From NCBI RefSeq assembly GCF_003814815.1, contig NZ_RKQQ01000007.1, positions 62,001 to 126,000 of the forward strand: a DNA stretch of 64,000 bases. The letters are read 5' to 3'. The position numbers and the translations under genes are program-made. This DNA is from Salisediminibacterium halotolerans. Lineage in GTDB: Bacteria > Bacillota > Bacilli > Bacillales > Salisediminibacteriaceae. The notes beneath the pieces are model-generated. The model was not told the origin of the DNA, ran no database searches, and saw nothing but the letters and a program-made list of their open reading frames with translations. Below, piece after piece: positions 46,009 to 54,940 of this stretch (the first letter of the stretch is position 1; every line of letters begins with the position of its first letter).

Positions 46009-46488
46009 TCATATATGCTTGATAAGAACAGAAACAAATTGGCGCAAGCCGTTTTCGTCCGCAGCTGTAAACCGGCTGAACTCTGGACTGTCGATGTCAA
46101 GAACGCCGATTAATTCGCCGTCTTTAATGATCGGCAGGACAATTTCAGAATTTGAAGCAGCGTCACAAGCAATATGACCGGGGAAATCATGGACATTGTC
46201 GATTCGTTGCACGGCAGATGTTTCAGCAGCTTTACCGCAGACCCCTTTGCCGCTCGGAATGCGAACACAGGCAGGAAGGCCTTGAAAAGGACCGAGAACT
46301 AATTCGCTGTTTTCCATTAAGTAAAAACCGACCCAATTGACGTTTGTTAAAAATTGATTTAATAATGCGGCAGCATTGCTGTATTGAGCAATGGTGTTTG
46401 TTTCCCCTTCAAGGAGGGCATCGAGCTGCTGGTTAAGCTGATTGTATTGTTCGGCAACCGTGCCGGTGTAAGTCATCGTTTGAAACAT
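46009..46488 (-). CDS. ytsP: Free methionine-(R)-sulfoxide reductase (GAF domain, YtsP)
   Basis: This 159-residue GAF-domain enzyme reduces free methionine-R-sulfoxide. The three family cysteines are visible in LPACVRIPSGKGVCGKAA and HIACDAAS, with VLDIDSPEF near the end. ATG at 46488 has GAGGTG nine bases upstream; the frame extends to a GTG at 46500 lying inside that site. It diverges from refZ, and the gene pair order (rpsD, ytsP, refZ, hisJ, ezrA) is that of B. subtilis. Confidence 0.9.
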   Translation of the reverse strand: MFQTMTYTGTVAEQYNQLNQQLDALLEGETNTIAQYSNAAALLNQFLTNVNWVGFYLMENSELVLGPFQGLPACVRIPSGKGVCGKAAETSAVQRIDNVHDFPGHIACDAASNSEIVLPIIKDGELIGVLDIDSPEFSRFTAADENGLRQFVSVLIKHI

Positions 46489-46588
46489 TAATAAGTTCAC
46501 CTCATTCTCATTTTTGCGCTAAAGTATAGCACAGAGCGATAAAAAAATAAAAGTCAGCAATTAAAGCGACACGGGGAGGGCAGAAGCA

Positions 46589-47272
46589 GTGGCAGAAAAA
46601 TCGACGGTACAACAAAGAATTCTTGATGCAGCGGTTGCGCGTTTTAATGTGCAAGGGTTTCACGGAACATCAGTACGAGATATTGCTGAACATGCCGATG
46701 TGAACCAAGCGTTGATTTCGTATTACTTTGGCAGTAAACATAAATTAATGGAAAGAATTTTAACCGGTTTTTTTGAAGGTTATATTGAGATGCTGGAAAC
46801 GGCCGTTGCCCGCCGGCCGATATCGGGTTGTTATTTTGATAAATTGGTCAGAACAGCGTGGGAAGTTTTGATTTACCAATGCCGGCGCAGGGAAGCTGCC
46901 CGTTTTGCCCATCGCGAAATGACGCTGGACACGACGCTCGTCCGTGAAATCATGACAACTTACTTAATGAGAGAAAAGCATTTATTGGCGCTGATTTTTT
47001 CCGAAGCATATGAAGCCGGGGAAATGACCGTTCAGCCGACGGAATTGTTCGTTTTACAATTAAAAGAACTGTTAACGGTGCCTTTTCTGCATCCGCAATA
47101 TATTCAGGAGCTTTATCAACGGCAAGTCGATGACCGTGATTTTTTAGACGATTATTTATCGACAGTTGTCCATTGGCTGTCGCTATATTTTCAGCCTACG
47201 GTTATTTCTTATGAAGAATTATACGGCATGGCGGTTGATCATGTTACAAATCAGAATGAATCCACGGACTAA
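46589..47272 (+). CDS. refZ: RefZ, TetR-family regulator of FtsZ positioning
   Basis: This 227-residue TetR-family protein has an N-terminal helix-turn-helix (ARFNVQGFHGTSVRDIAEHADVNQALISYYFGSK, about residues 14-47). RefZ binds sites near the origin and tunes FtsZ ring placement at sporulation onset. The start is a GTG behind GGGGAGGG. Its last 29 bases overlap the convergent hisJ gene, and no terminator is seen between them. Confidence 0.9.
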   Translation: MAEKSTVQQRILDAAVARFNVQGFHGTSVRDIAEHADVNQALISYYFGSKHKLMERILTGFFEGYIEMLETAVARRPISGCYFDKLVRTAWEVLIYQCRRREAARFAHREMTLDTTLVREIMTTYLMREKHLLALIFSEAYEAGEMTVQPTELFVLQLKELLTVPFLHPQYIQELYQRQVDDRDFLDDYLSTVVHWLSLYFQPTVISYEELYGMAVDHVTNQNESTD

Positions 47273-48059
47273 TCACGCCGCTTCCTTGGCCGACGGCGGT
47301 TGCTGTATGGGCATCGCTCCCGTAAACAAGCTGGATTCCCCGTTTTTTAGCGGTTTCCACAACATATTTTGGCGGATAAACTTCTCGGCAATCGGGCTTG
47401 TATAATCCGGCGCCGTTAATATCCAAACTCATGCCGTGGTTTTCAACGGTTTCCAGAACGTTTTCGATCATAGCCGTGTCGGAGAATTTTCGCGGGAAAG
47501 CGTTTTGAAATTTTCTGATCAACGTCATATGTCCGAGTCTTGCAGGTTTGTAAGCGCCGAGATCAGCTGATGCGGCTTGGATCAGTGTGTTGTAATAACA
47601 TTGATAAACCTTTTCCAGGGAACCGGCTTCGGTAAGAAATGTTTGAAAAGTGTCTTTACTGTAATCAATGCATGAATAAGAGCGGCTGTCTAACGTTAAA
47701 AAATGGACAGACAGAATACTGTCGTCTAAGCGAGGTCCCCATTGATTTAAAAACGTAGCTGTTTCGTTTTCGTACCCGGCGATGTAATCAACTTCGAGGC
47801 CTGTTAAAATCTTGATATGCTCCTGATACTCTTCTTTTATCCGTTCGCAGTCTTGTAAATAATTGTCTAACGAGTGCAGTGTCATGGCGCTGTCCTTGGT
47901 CGGCGCAGGATCGTTAAATGATTCAGGCAAGGGCGCGTGTTCCATAAAGCTGATCGCAGCGAACCCTTGAAAAACGGCGTTCTCAACATAAGACTTAAGT
48001 GAATCTCTCGAACCATGGGGGCAATAGGGGGTATGGATGTGTCCGTCATGACGATTCAT
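47244..48059 (-). CDS. hisJ: Histidinol-phosphatase (PHP family)
   Basis: HisJ removes phosphate from histidinol phosphate in histidine synthesis. The 271-residue PHP-fold enzyme has the metal motif DGHIHTPYCPHG at the N-terminus, FMEHAPLP (His), GLEVDYIAGYE (Glu) and YGSDAHTATAVG near the end. ATG at 48059 is eight bases behind CGGAG. It is alone here without other his genes, as in B. subtilis. Confidence 0.9.
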   Translation of the reverse strand: MNRHDGHIHTPYCPHGSRDSLKSYVENAVFQGFAAISFMEHAPLPESFNDPAPTKDSAMTLHSLDNYLQDCERIKEEYQEHIKILTGLEVDYIAGYENETATFLNQWGPRLDDSILSVHFLTLDSRSYSCIDYSKDTFQTFLTEAGSLEKVYQCYYNTLIQAASADLGAYKPARLGHMTLIRKFQNAFPRKFSDTAMIENVLETVENHGMSLDINGAGLYKPDCREVYPPKYVVETAKKRGIQLVYGSDAHTATAVGQGSGVISPWIHSDL

Positions 48060-48286
48060 ACTGCTCACTCCGTTCTTTAGAAAAGGAATTGTTGAAAAAT
48101 AGAAAAAAGCAAGAAAACCGATGCTTCAAAGCTTATGAACGTGGTATGATGGAAAGCGACAAGATTTTACTGAACTGTCGCTGTTATTTTAACGGATGAT
48201 GCGGGAAAAATACATAGAAAATTAACTGGCTAATAATAACCATGATAAAAGATAAGCAACGGTAATTGTGGAGGAGGCTTTCAGTC

Positions 48287-50002
48287 GTGTTATTAAATAT
48301 TTTATACGCTGTCATTGGAATTTTTTTAATTGTAATTATATTCAGTGCTTGGGCACGAAGGAAGCTTTATCGAATTGTCGATGAACTTGAAAACCGAAAA
48401 ATCGAGATGATGAACGAACCAGTCCAAGAAGAGCTGGCCAAAATTAAAGGCTTAACGATGTCCGGGGAAACAGAGGAAAGGTTTGAACAATGGCGGGCAG
48501 AGTGGGATCATATCATTACAAAATTGCTTCCGAATATTGAAGAAAAACTGTTTGATGTAGAAGAACTTGCAAATCATTACCGTTTTTTGAAAGCTTTCCG
48601 GGAAACGAAGCAAATCAGTTATGAACTTGATGAAATTTACAAACAAATGCAGTATGTGATTGAAGAAGTTAAAGAACTTGTTGAAAGTGAAGAGCAAAAC
48701 CGAGCGGAAATCGATGATGTTAAACATATGCATGACGCTGCTGTTAAAAAAATAAATTCCGAAGAAAAAAATCTTGGCGGAGCTGCATCTGTCATTGAAC
48801 GGGAGCTCGAAGAAGCAGCAGAGCAATTGCGTTCATTTGAAGATCACACGGCGAGCGGCAATTACTTGCAGGCGCGGGAAATTTTATCGAATGTAAAAAA
48901 GCAAATTGAAGAATTGACCGTGCTTGCGGATCAAGTTCCGCAATATTTGATCAAATTAAAAACGGATATTCCAGGGCAACTTAGTGAGCTTGCTAGCGGA
49001 ATAACGGAAATGGAAGATGACGGATACCCACTTCATCACTTTTCATTTCGCGACGCGCTGCAGCGTAATAATGAAAAAGCAGCAGACTTAATTCAGGAAG
49101 TTGAGAACCTTCGTCTGTCAGCTTGTGATGAGCCGATTCGTGAGATGGAAGATGAGATCAAATCTATCTACGATAAGCTGGAAAAAGAGGCGGTTGCCCG
49201 AAATGAAGTCGAGGCGAATCACGCCGACTTGACAGATATGACAGAAAAAGCTGAGAGAAATTTAATAAACTTAAACGAAGAAGCTGATAACATCCGGGTC
49301 AACTATCGTATTTCCGATCAAGACGAAACACGGCTGTCTCGCTTGGAAGATGATGTCAATCAGCTTCGTCAGCAAGTTTCTGCGGTCGAAGACGCAATTT
49401 CTGAGCAAACCAAGACCTATACTGTACTCGATGCATCAGTTAAAGAAAATTTAGCTAAGGCCGAAGAAGTGTCGGAAGAGATCGAAGAAGTAAAAGCAGC
49501 CTTGCACCAGCTTCGAAACGAAGAAAATAGTGCGAATGAACTGCTTCAATCATTGAACGATAAATACGCCCGCGCTTTGAAACGTTTAAAGCAAACGAAC
49601 ATTCCCGGTGTCCCGGCGACTTTGGCGGCCAAGTGTGAAGAGGCTGAAGAACGTTTGGATGAATTGGAAGGTCTGTTAAACAGTGTACCGCTTTCGATCG
49701 ATGATATCACGAAAAAAGCCGAAGAAGCCGAAAATGATGTTGAAGAAGCTATTACCCAAATTTATCATACAATTCACCAAGCTCACTTTGCAGAATCGGC
49801 GATCCAATACGGAAACAGGTACCGAAGCGACAATGACCATGTGAATATTATTTTACTTCAGGCAGAAGACCGCTTCAGAAATGCTCTTTATGATGAGGCA
49901 GTTGAAACGGCGATCGAAGGGATAGAAAAAGTTGAACCGGATGCAAGACATAAGCTAGAGGAACTTTTCGGAAGCAATGCTTCTGCTTCGCAGTCAAAAT
50001 GA
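48287..50002 (+). CDS. ezrA: Septation ring regulator EzrA
   Basis: EzrA prevents extra FtsZ rings at the poles and helps link division to cell wall synthesis. The 571-residue protein has one N-terminal membrane helix (about residues 2-22). A long cytoplasmic region of spectrin-like coiled coils follows, with strongly heptadic stretches throughout. FSAWARRKLYRIVDELENRKIEMMN after the helix matches the family. GTG at 48287 is nine bases behind GGAGGAGG; the upstream frame includes the ribosome site. Its stop overlaps a possible ATG of the next frame. Confidence 0.93.
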   Translation: MLLNILYAVIGIFLIVIIFSAWARRKLYRIVDELENRKIEMMNEPVQEELAKIKGLTMSGETEERFEQWRAEWDHIITKLLPNIEEKLFDVEELANHYRFLKAFRETKQISYELDEIYKQMQYVIEEVKELVESEEQNRAEIDDVKHMHDAAVKKINSEEKNLGGAASVIERELEEAAEQLRSFEDHTASGNYLQAREILSNVKKQIEELTVLADQVPQYLIKLKTDIPGQLSELASGITEMEDDGYPLHHFSFRDALQRNNEKAADLIQEVENLRLSACDEPIREMEDEIKSIYDKLEKEAVARNEVEANHADLTDMTEKAERNLINLNEEADNIRVNYRISDQDETRLSRLEDDVNQLRQQVSAVEDAISEQTKTYTVLDASVKENLAKAEEVSEEIEEVKAALHQLRNEENSANELLQSLNDKYARALKRLKQTNIPGVPATLAAKCEEAEERLDELEGLLNSVPLSIDDITKKAEEAENDVEEAITQIYHTIHQAHFAESAIQYGNRYRSDNDHVNIILLQAEDRFRNALYDEAVETAIEGIEKVEPDARHKLEELFGSNASASQSK

Positions 50003-50019
50003 AATGGAGGCGAGCGGTC

Positions 50020-50415
50020 TTGAGAAAAGATTTGTGGATGCTTGCTGCTGTCGGATTGATTACTGTCGGCATTTGGGGGACGATGATCTTTTCGCTCTTT
50101 TTCGATGAAGCAGATACGCTGTCTGGTACCGGAGAAGATAACGATAACAGCAGCTTGGCTGAATTTTATCATGAGCAGGCTGCCAATGAAGATCAAGCGG
50201 ATGACACGGTAAACAGCAGGAATTCGCCCGCTGAAGATGAAACCGTGGAAAAAGAAGCTGACAGCAGCTCTGAGTTAACAGAAGACGGGCTTGATCGCGA
50301 TCTGCCGATCACAGAGCGCGGTATTTTGCCGGGAGACTTGACCGATATTGCCCCGGATGGGAAAGCGTCAGTTGAAGACGTGCTTGAACGAATTAACGAA
50401 GCAGAAAACGAATAA
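50020..50415 (+). CDS. Uncharacterised membrane-anchored acidic protein (131 aa)
   Basis: I do not recognise this protein. It has a short basic start, one hydrophobic helix (about residues 5-25, WMLAAVGLITVGIWGTMIFSLFF) and then about 100 residues rich in Glu, Asp, Ser and Asn, probably outside the cell. The C-terminus (LPITERGILPGDLTDIAPDGKASVEDVLERI) looks ordered. TTG at 50020 is nine bases behind GGAGG; an ATG at 49999 overlapping the ezrA stop is the alternative. It directly follows ezrA and is followed by a terminator, so the two are probably one operon. Confidence 0.6.
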   Translation: MRKDLWMLAAVGLITVGIWGTMIFSLFFDEADTLSGTGEDNDNSSLAEFYHEQAANEDQADDTVNSRNSPAEDETVEKEADSSSELTEDGLDRDLPITERGILPGDLTDIAPDGKASVEDVLERINEAENE

Positions 50416-50436
50416 ATCTTCAGCTTGTGCGGATTC

Positions 50437-50469
50437 AAACGGACTGTTGCTTTAGCAGCAAGTTCGTTT
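50437..50469 (+). terminator. Terminator after the ezrA unit
   Basis: AAACGGAC pairs with GTTCGTTT, with further TTGCT/AGCAA pairing inside and a T-run after it. Confidence 0.7.
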
Positions 50470-50543
50470 TTTATTTTGCTGTTAAATTCGGGTGAGATGT
50501 GGTAAGATCAATCGTTGAAATATTGAACGCTTGAAGGAGACCG

Positions 50544-51695
50544 ATGAAGATGATCTATTTCGATCAAAGTGCGACGACTCAGCCTTATCCTGAGGTGATT
50601 TCTTCTTATTCAGAAGCTGCCGGCCGTTTTTTTGCGAACCCAGCTTCCCTGCATCCTCTCGGTACTGAAGCTGAACAAGTGACTGAACAGGCGAAAGAGA
50701 AAATCGCCCGTCAATTTAACTTGGAAAATTACGATATTCTGTCTGTGTCCGGAGCAACCGAAGCGAATAATATGGTTTTGCAAGGTGCAGCGCAAATGTA
50801 TAAAAACCGCGGTGACCACATTGTGACGACAGTCCTTGAGCATGCTTCTGTCTATGAAACTGCGAAGCGTTTGGAAAGCGAAGGTTTTCGGGTGACATTT
50901 GTCTCTCCTGATGATGACGGGACCATTTCAGCCGAAAAAGTTATCAATGAAATCACCGATCAAACAATTTTAGTTTCGGTTATTCACGTCAGTCATGAGC
51001 TGGGCACGATTCTTCCTGTCGAAGAAATCGGCCGTAAAATAAAGGATTATCCCAAAGCACGCTTTCATGTTGACCATGTTCAAGGTGCCTGTAAACTGCC
51101 GATCAATATCGAAAAATCCGGAATTGATTACGTTTCCCTCTCCCCCCATAAACTTCACGGCCTTAAAGGGAGCGGGTTGTTATTCAAACGTAAATCGGCG
51201 CTTTTGAAACCGCAAATGAACGGCGGCGGTCAGCAAGGAGCCAACCGGCCCGGAACAGAAAATACCGCCGGGCTAGCAGCGGCTGCCAAAGCGCTCCGTA
51301 TAAGCGAAGAGAACAGGGGCGCATACGTTAACGATATTCGCCGGTTAAACGAATATTTATCAAGCGAATTAGCGAAAATACCGGGCGTAGAAATCAATTC
51401 GCCGGAAAACCGCTCTCCGTTCATATTGAACGTTTCTGTTCCCGGTATGAAAGCTGAAGCTATCGTACAATCGCTCGCGAAAAAGGACATTTATATTTCG
51501 ACAAAATCGGCTTGTTCATCAAACGACATTCATGCCCCGAGCCGGATATTAGCAGAAGCTGGTTTTGAGCATAAGCGTGCCTCTTCGGCTTTACGGCTGT
51601 CGATGTCGTATAAAAATTCAATGGATGAGGTGTGCGAAGTTATTCAAGCGATGAACCGAGTTGTTTCTGAGATGAAAGAGGTGAAAAACAGCTGA
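50544..51695 (+). CDS. nifZ: Cysteine desulfurase NifZ (partner of ThiI)
   Basis: This 383-residue PLP enzyme takes sulfur from cysteine. The PLP lysine is in SLSPHKLHGLKG (about 203), the persulfide Cys in TKSACSS (about 320), and the early FDQSATTQP and SGATEANN match class II-type IscS proteins. The gene overlaps thiI by one base (TGATG-type junction), the same pairing as in B. subtilis, where NifZ feeds ThiI for 4-thiouridine in tRNA. AAGGAG precedes the ATG; a second ATG at 50550 is also possible. Confidence 0.92.
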   Translation: MKMIYFDQSATTQPYPEVISSYSEAAGRFFANPASLHPLGTEAEQVTEQAKEKIARQFNLENYDILSVSGATEANNMVLQGAAQMYKNRGDHIVTTVLEHASVYETAKRLESEGFRVTFVSPDDDGTISAEKVINEITDQTILVSVIHVSHELGTILPVEEIGRKIKDYPKARFHVDHVQGACKLPINIEKSGIDYVSLSPHKLHGLKGSGLLFKRKSALLKPQMNGGGQQGANRPGTENTAGLAAAAKALRISEENRGAYVNDIRRLNEYLSSELAKIPGVEINSPENRSPFILNVSVPGMKAEAIVQSLAKKDIYISTKSACSSNDIHAPSRILAEAGFEHKRASSALRLSMSYKNSMDEVCEVIQAMNRVVSEMKEVKNS

Positions 51696-52906
51696 TGAAG
51701 TATGATTTTATGCTTATACGTTATGCTGAACTGGCAATTAAAGGGAAGAACCGCAAGAAATTTGAGCAAATTTTAGAGAAAAATATTCGCCAAGCGCTTA
51801 AGCCGTTTGACGGTGCTAAAACTTCACGTTCGTTCGGACGGATTTTTATCGAATTAAACGGTCATGAAGAAGAAAAAATTGCTGAAGCAATCAAGCCGGT
51901 TTACGGAATTTATTCCTTCAGCCCGGCTGTCCGCACAGAATCTAATGAAAAAGCCATGCAGGAGAATGCTCTGTGGATGTTAAACGATGCGTTTGGAAAT
52001 CAACACGGCACGTTTAAGGTATCGGTGCGCCGGACAGATAAAACGTATCCGGTCTCTTCACAAGAAATGAATCATGTTATCGGCGGTTACTTGCTGCGCA
52101 ATTTAACAGATAAAAGTGTCGACGTTCATGACCCGGATGTGGAAGTGAACGTTGAGATCCGCGAAGATGCGACTTACATCCTCTGTAAACGGTATGAAGG
52201 AATGAAAGGACTTCCGGTCGGGTCGAGCGGAAAATCGCTGCTGATGCTTTCCGGAGGTCTTGACAGTCCGGTCGCGGGGATTTATGCCCTGAAAAAAGGC
52301 GTGACCCTTGAAGCTGTGCACTTTCACAGCCCTCCTTACACAAATGACCGTGCGAAGAAAAAAGCAGAGGATTTGGCAAGAGTCATGACGAGGTACGGCG
52401 GGAGAATAAAACTTCATACAGTCTCCTTCACTGAGATTCAAAAAGCGATTCGTCAGCAAATTCCGGATAATTATGAAATTACTGTGACACGGAGGTTTAT
52501 GCTGCGAATTGCAGAAAAGATCGCTGAAGAGACAGGTGCAAAAGCGGTTGTAACCGGAGAAAGTCTCGGTCAAGTCGCCAGCCAGACGTTGGAGAGCATG
52601 CACGCGATCAATGCAGTGACGGCTTTTCCTGTGTTGCGGCCGCTGTTAACAGCGGAAAAACTCGATATTGTCGAAGATGCAAAAAAATTCGGGACACATG
52701 ATATTTCCACCAGGCCTTACGACGATTGTTGCACCATCTTTTTGCCGGCAGAATCAAAAACAAAACCAAAACCAGAAAAAGCAGCGCGGTATGAGTCGTG
52801 GCTTGATATTGAGCAACTTGTTGCAGAGGCTGTATCAGCGAGAGAAATTCAGATCATTGATGCAAAAGATTCAGGAATCAATGAGGAAATTTCTGAGCTG
52901 TTTTAA
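51695..52906 (+). CDS. thiI: tRNA 4-thiouridine synthase ThiI
   Basis: ThiI activates U8 of tRNA with ATP and inserts sulfur. The 403-residue chain has a ferredoxin-like plus THUMP N-terminus (about residues 1-165, with KTSRSFGRIFIEL and KVSVRRTDKTYP) and a PP-loop domain (LLMLSGGLDSPVAG, about 182-195). It lacks the C-terminal rhodanese domain of the enterobacterial enzyme, as is usual in Bacillus, so sulfur comes directly from NifZ. It is followed by a bidirectional terminator. Confidence 0.94.
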   Translation: MKYDFMLIRYAELAIKGKNRKKFEQILEKNIRQALKPFDGAKTSRSFGRIFIELNGHEEEKIAEAIKPVYGIYSFSPAVRTESNEKAMQENALWMLNDAFGNQHGTFKVSVRRTDKTYPVSSQEMNHVIGGYLLRNLTDKSVDVHDPDVEVNVEIREDATYILCKRYEGMKGLPVGSSGKSLLMLSGGLDSPVAGIYALKKGVTLEAVHFHSPPYTNDRAKKKAEDLARVMTRYGGRIKLHTVSFTEIQKAIRQQIPDNYEITVTRRFMLRIAEKIAEETGAKAVVTGESLGQVASQTLESMHAINAVTAFPVLRPLLTAEKLDIVEDAKKFGTHDISTRPYDDCCTIFLPAESKTKPKPEKAARYESWLDIEQLVAEAVSAREIQIIDAKDSGINEEISELF

Positions 52907-52955
52907 AGCGCAAGATGAAACAGGGCGAAGAGTCATTTCCCGGGAAATATCGTCA

Positions 52956-52987
52956 AAAAAGCCTTCACTGCAGTGTGAAGGCTTTTT
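52956..52987. terminator. Bidirectional terminator after thiI
   Basis: A perfect 13-bp stem (AAAAAGCCTTCAC / GTGAAGGCTTTTT) with a 6-base loop, TGCAGT. Its last two bases overlap the stop of the convergent oxidoreductase gene. Confidence 0.9.
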
Positions 52988-53975
52988 AGCTGTGAGCTTG
53001 ATAGAAATTTTGTACAAGCTGTTCCATTACTTTGTTCGTCCGCGCCGCGGTTTTTCCGGTGCTTGGACAAACTTCTTCATCCCCAAGCAATTCATTAACG
53101 ATCGATTGAATGTGATTTTGTTGAATGTGATCAGGGTGATCGATGTGAAAAGCTTTCTCTCCGGCACCATTAATCAACGTGATCGGTCTATTATCAAATG
53201 TTGAAAAGCGGATTTCTCCCTTTGTTCCGACAATGCAGTTTAAATCTTGCTTTTTGTAGGAGGAAAAGCTCCATACACCGGCCCCTAAAGCGCCGTTGGC
53301 AAATCGCCATGTGCCGCTGACGGTGTCTTCGGCCGGATAGGAACTGAACAGATTGGCTGCATGCCCTTTGATTTCGTGCAGCGGTCCTAATAAGTAATCA
53401 AGGAGGTCTAACGTGTGCGCCCCGGTATCGTATATTAACCCGGCGCCGCTGATTGAAGGGTTTACCCGCCAAGGCCACTCGCCGCCGTCATTTTTTTGCA
53501 CGCTTTTTTGTGTATGCTGAACGGAAACAGAGCAAACGTCGCCAATGAGGCCGTTTTCGATTAATTCTTTGACTTTGTTAAATCGCGGCAGAGACCGTCT
53601 GTAATAAGCGACGAACAGCGGAACATTATTCTTTTCGCACGAAGCAATCATGTCAGAACATTCGTTCGCGCTCAGCGCCATCGGTTTTTCTACGTACACC
53701 GGCTTGCCTGCTTCAGCAGCCATGATTGTATATTCTTTATGCGAAGAAGGTGGAGTGGCAATGTAGACCGCGTCGACACGGCTGTCAGCTATTAAGTCTT
53801 CCGCTTTATCGTACCAAGCCGGCACACCGTGACGCTCCGCGTAGTCTTGAGCTTTAAGTTTATTTCTTCGCATCACAGCCTGCAGCGAACTTCCTTCTGC
53901 TAAGTGAAAAGCAGGCCCGCTTTTCACTTCCGTGACGTTCCCGCAGCCGATGATTCCCCAGCGTACAGTCTGCAA
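52986..53975 (-). CDS. Gfo/Idh/MocA-family NAD(P)-dependent oxidoreductase
   Basis: This 329-residue two-domain oxidoreductase has an N-terminal Rossmann fold (RWGIIGCGNVTEVKSG, about residues 5-20) and the family motif VYVEKPMALS (about 90-99) with the catalytic Lys. The substrate-side motif GAGLIYDTGAHTLDLLDYLLG holds a His-containing loop. Substrates are sugars, inositols or related compounds; this one cannot be assigned. TTG at 53975 has GGAGG about six bases upstream; an ATG at 53993 lies before that site. It follows nadK on the minus strand with a 22-base gap, so they are probably co-transcribed. Confidence 0.88.
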   Translation of the reverse strand: MQTVRWGIIGCGNVTEVKSGPAFHLAEGSSLQAVMRRNKLKAQDYAERHGVPAWYDKAEDLIADSRVDAVYIATPPSSHKEYTIMAAEAGKPVYVEKPMALSANECSDMIASCEKNNVPLFVAYYRRSLPRFNKVKELIENGLIGDVCSVSVQHTQKSVQKNDGGEWPWRVNPSISGAGLIYDTGAHTLDLLDYLLGPLHEIKGHAANLFSSYPAEDTVSGTWRFANGALGAGVWSFSSYKKQDLNCIVGTKGEIRFSTFDNRPITLINGAGEKAFHIDHPDHIQQNHIQSIVNELLGDEEVCPSTGKTAARTNKVMEQLVQNFYQAHS

Positions 53976-53997
53976 AGTTATTCCTCCAGACATTTGA

Positions 53998-54795
53998 TTA
54001 AAGAAAGCTTCGTTTTACTTTTTGAAAGAAAAGGTTATCCTTCATCCGCAGTGTTTTGATCGGTTTCTCGGCTACACGCACTTTGATTTCGTGCGAGTGA
54101 CGGATCCCGAGGGCTTCATTATCCGCGGCGATGATCGGGTGATCATTTCCGTCTTGGACGATCTTTAGCGTGAGTTCGCGCCCGTGGTTTAAAAGAAGCG
54201 GCGAACCGAGGGTCCGGTATTGATTATTGTTCAGTGAAGCAATTTCTGTCAGCTGCATGGCCTGAAGTTTAGGATCGACAACAGCTCCGTTCAGGGATTT
54301 ATTGTAAGATGTGCTTCCGGTCGGTGTCGAGACAACCATGCCGTCGCCGCGAAAGGTTTCGAAATGAAAATCATCAATGTAGACATCGATTGCAAATGTT
54401 TTGATGATGTTTGAGCGGACGGAAAGCTCGTTTAAGCATTTAAAGGCTTGCAAGTGATCAACTTCCACTTCCAGTGTCGGATATTTTAAAACTTCAATGT
54501 TTTCTGTTTTTAAAGCGTTCTCAATTTTATCTAAATCAGTTGTGTCAAAATCTGTATAAAATCCTAACCGTCCGTCGTTGACACCGACATACAAGGCATC
54601 GTCACGAAAGCCGGTTTTACGAACCGCCTGAAGAAACTGGCCGTCACCGCCGAAACTGACGATAATATCGGCGTCTTTAGACTCTTCAACAAGCGAAAAG
54701 CCGTGCTTTCTGCCGATTTTGCGAATTTCCTGAACTTTCTTTTCAAGCTCGTCATCTGGTTTGTAAAATAAGTAAACGTTTTTACGATTGTTCAT
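53998..54795 (-). CDS. nadK: NAD kinase 2
   Basis: This enzyme phosphorylates NAD to NADP. The 265-residue chain has the family motif FGGDGQFLQAVRKT (about residues 49-62), the NE/D region CLNELSVRS (about 122) and the conserved GDGMVVSTPTGSTSYNKSLNGAVVDP. It looks like the second Bacillus NAD kinase (YtdI/PpnKB). I chose the ATG at 54795, which gives the standard N-terminus; the frame is open to 54819 with a distant AAGGGG. It diverges from sppA. Confidence 0.92.
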   Translation of the reverse strand: MNNRKNVYLFYKPDDELEKKVQEIRKIGRKHGFSLVEESKDADIIVSFGGDGQFLQAVRKTGFRDDALYVGVNDGRLGFYTDFDTTDLDKIENALKTENIEVLKYPTLEVEVDHLQAFKCLNELSVRSNIIKTFAIDVYIDDFHFETFRGDGMVVSTPTGSTSYNKSLNGAVVDPKLQAMQLTEIASLNNNQYRTLGSPLLLNHGRELTLKIVQDGNDHPIIAADNEALGIRHSHEIKVRVAEKPIKTLRMKDNLFFQKVKRSFL

Positions 54796-54940
54796 AACGG
54801 TGAATCGTCCTTTCTGCATTACATAATTTACCCCTTTTTATTGTACAGGACGGGGCAGTTCCATTTATACTATATATATTCTATCAAAATCAAAATATTC
54901 CTGCTTTAAGGAATGCGGAAACGGGAAGGAGAAATGACTT

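Noticed and set aside
54841-54871. A promoter for sppA using TTGTAC and TATACT
   Set aside because: The spacing is 19 bases and the region is too AT-rich to tell a real promoter from chance.
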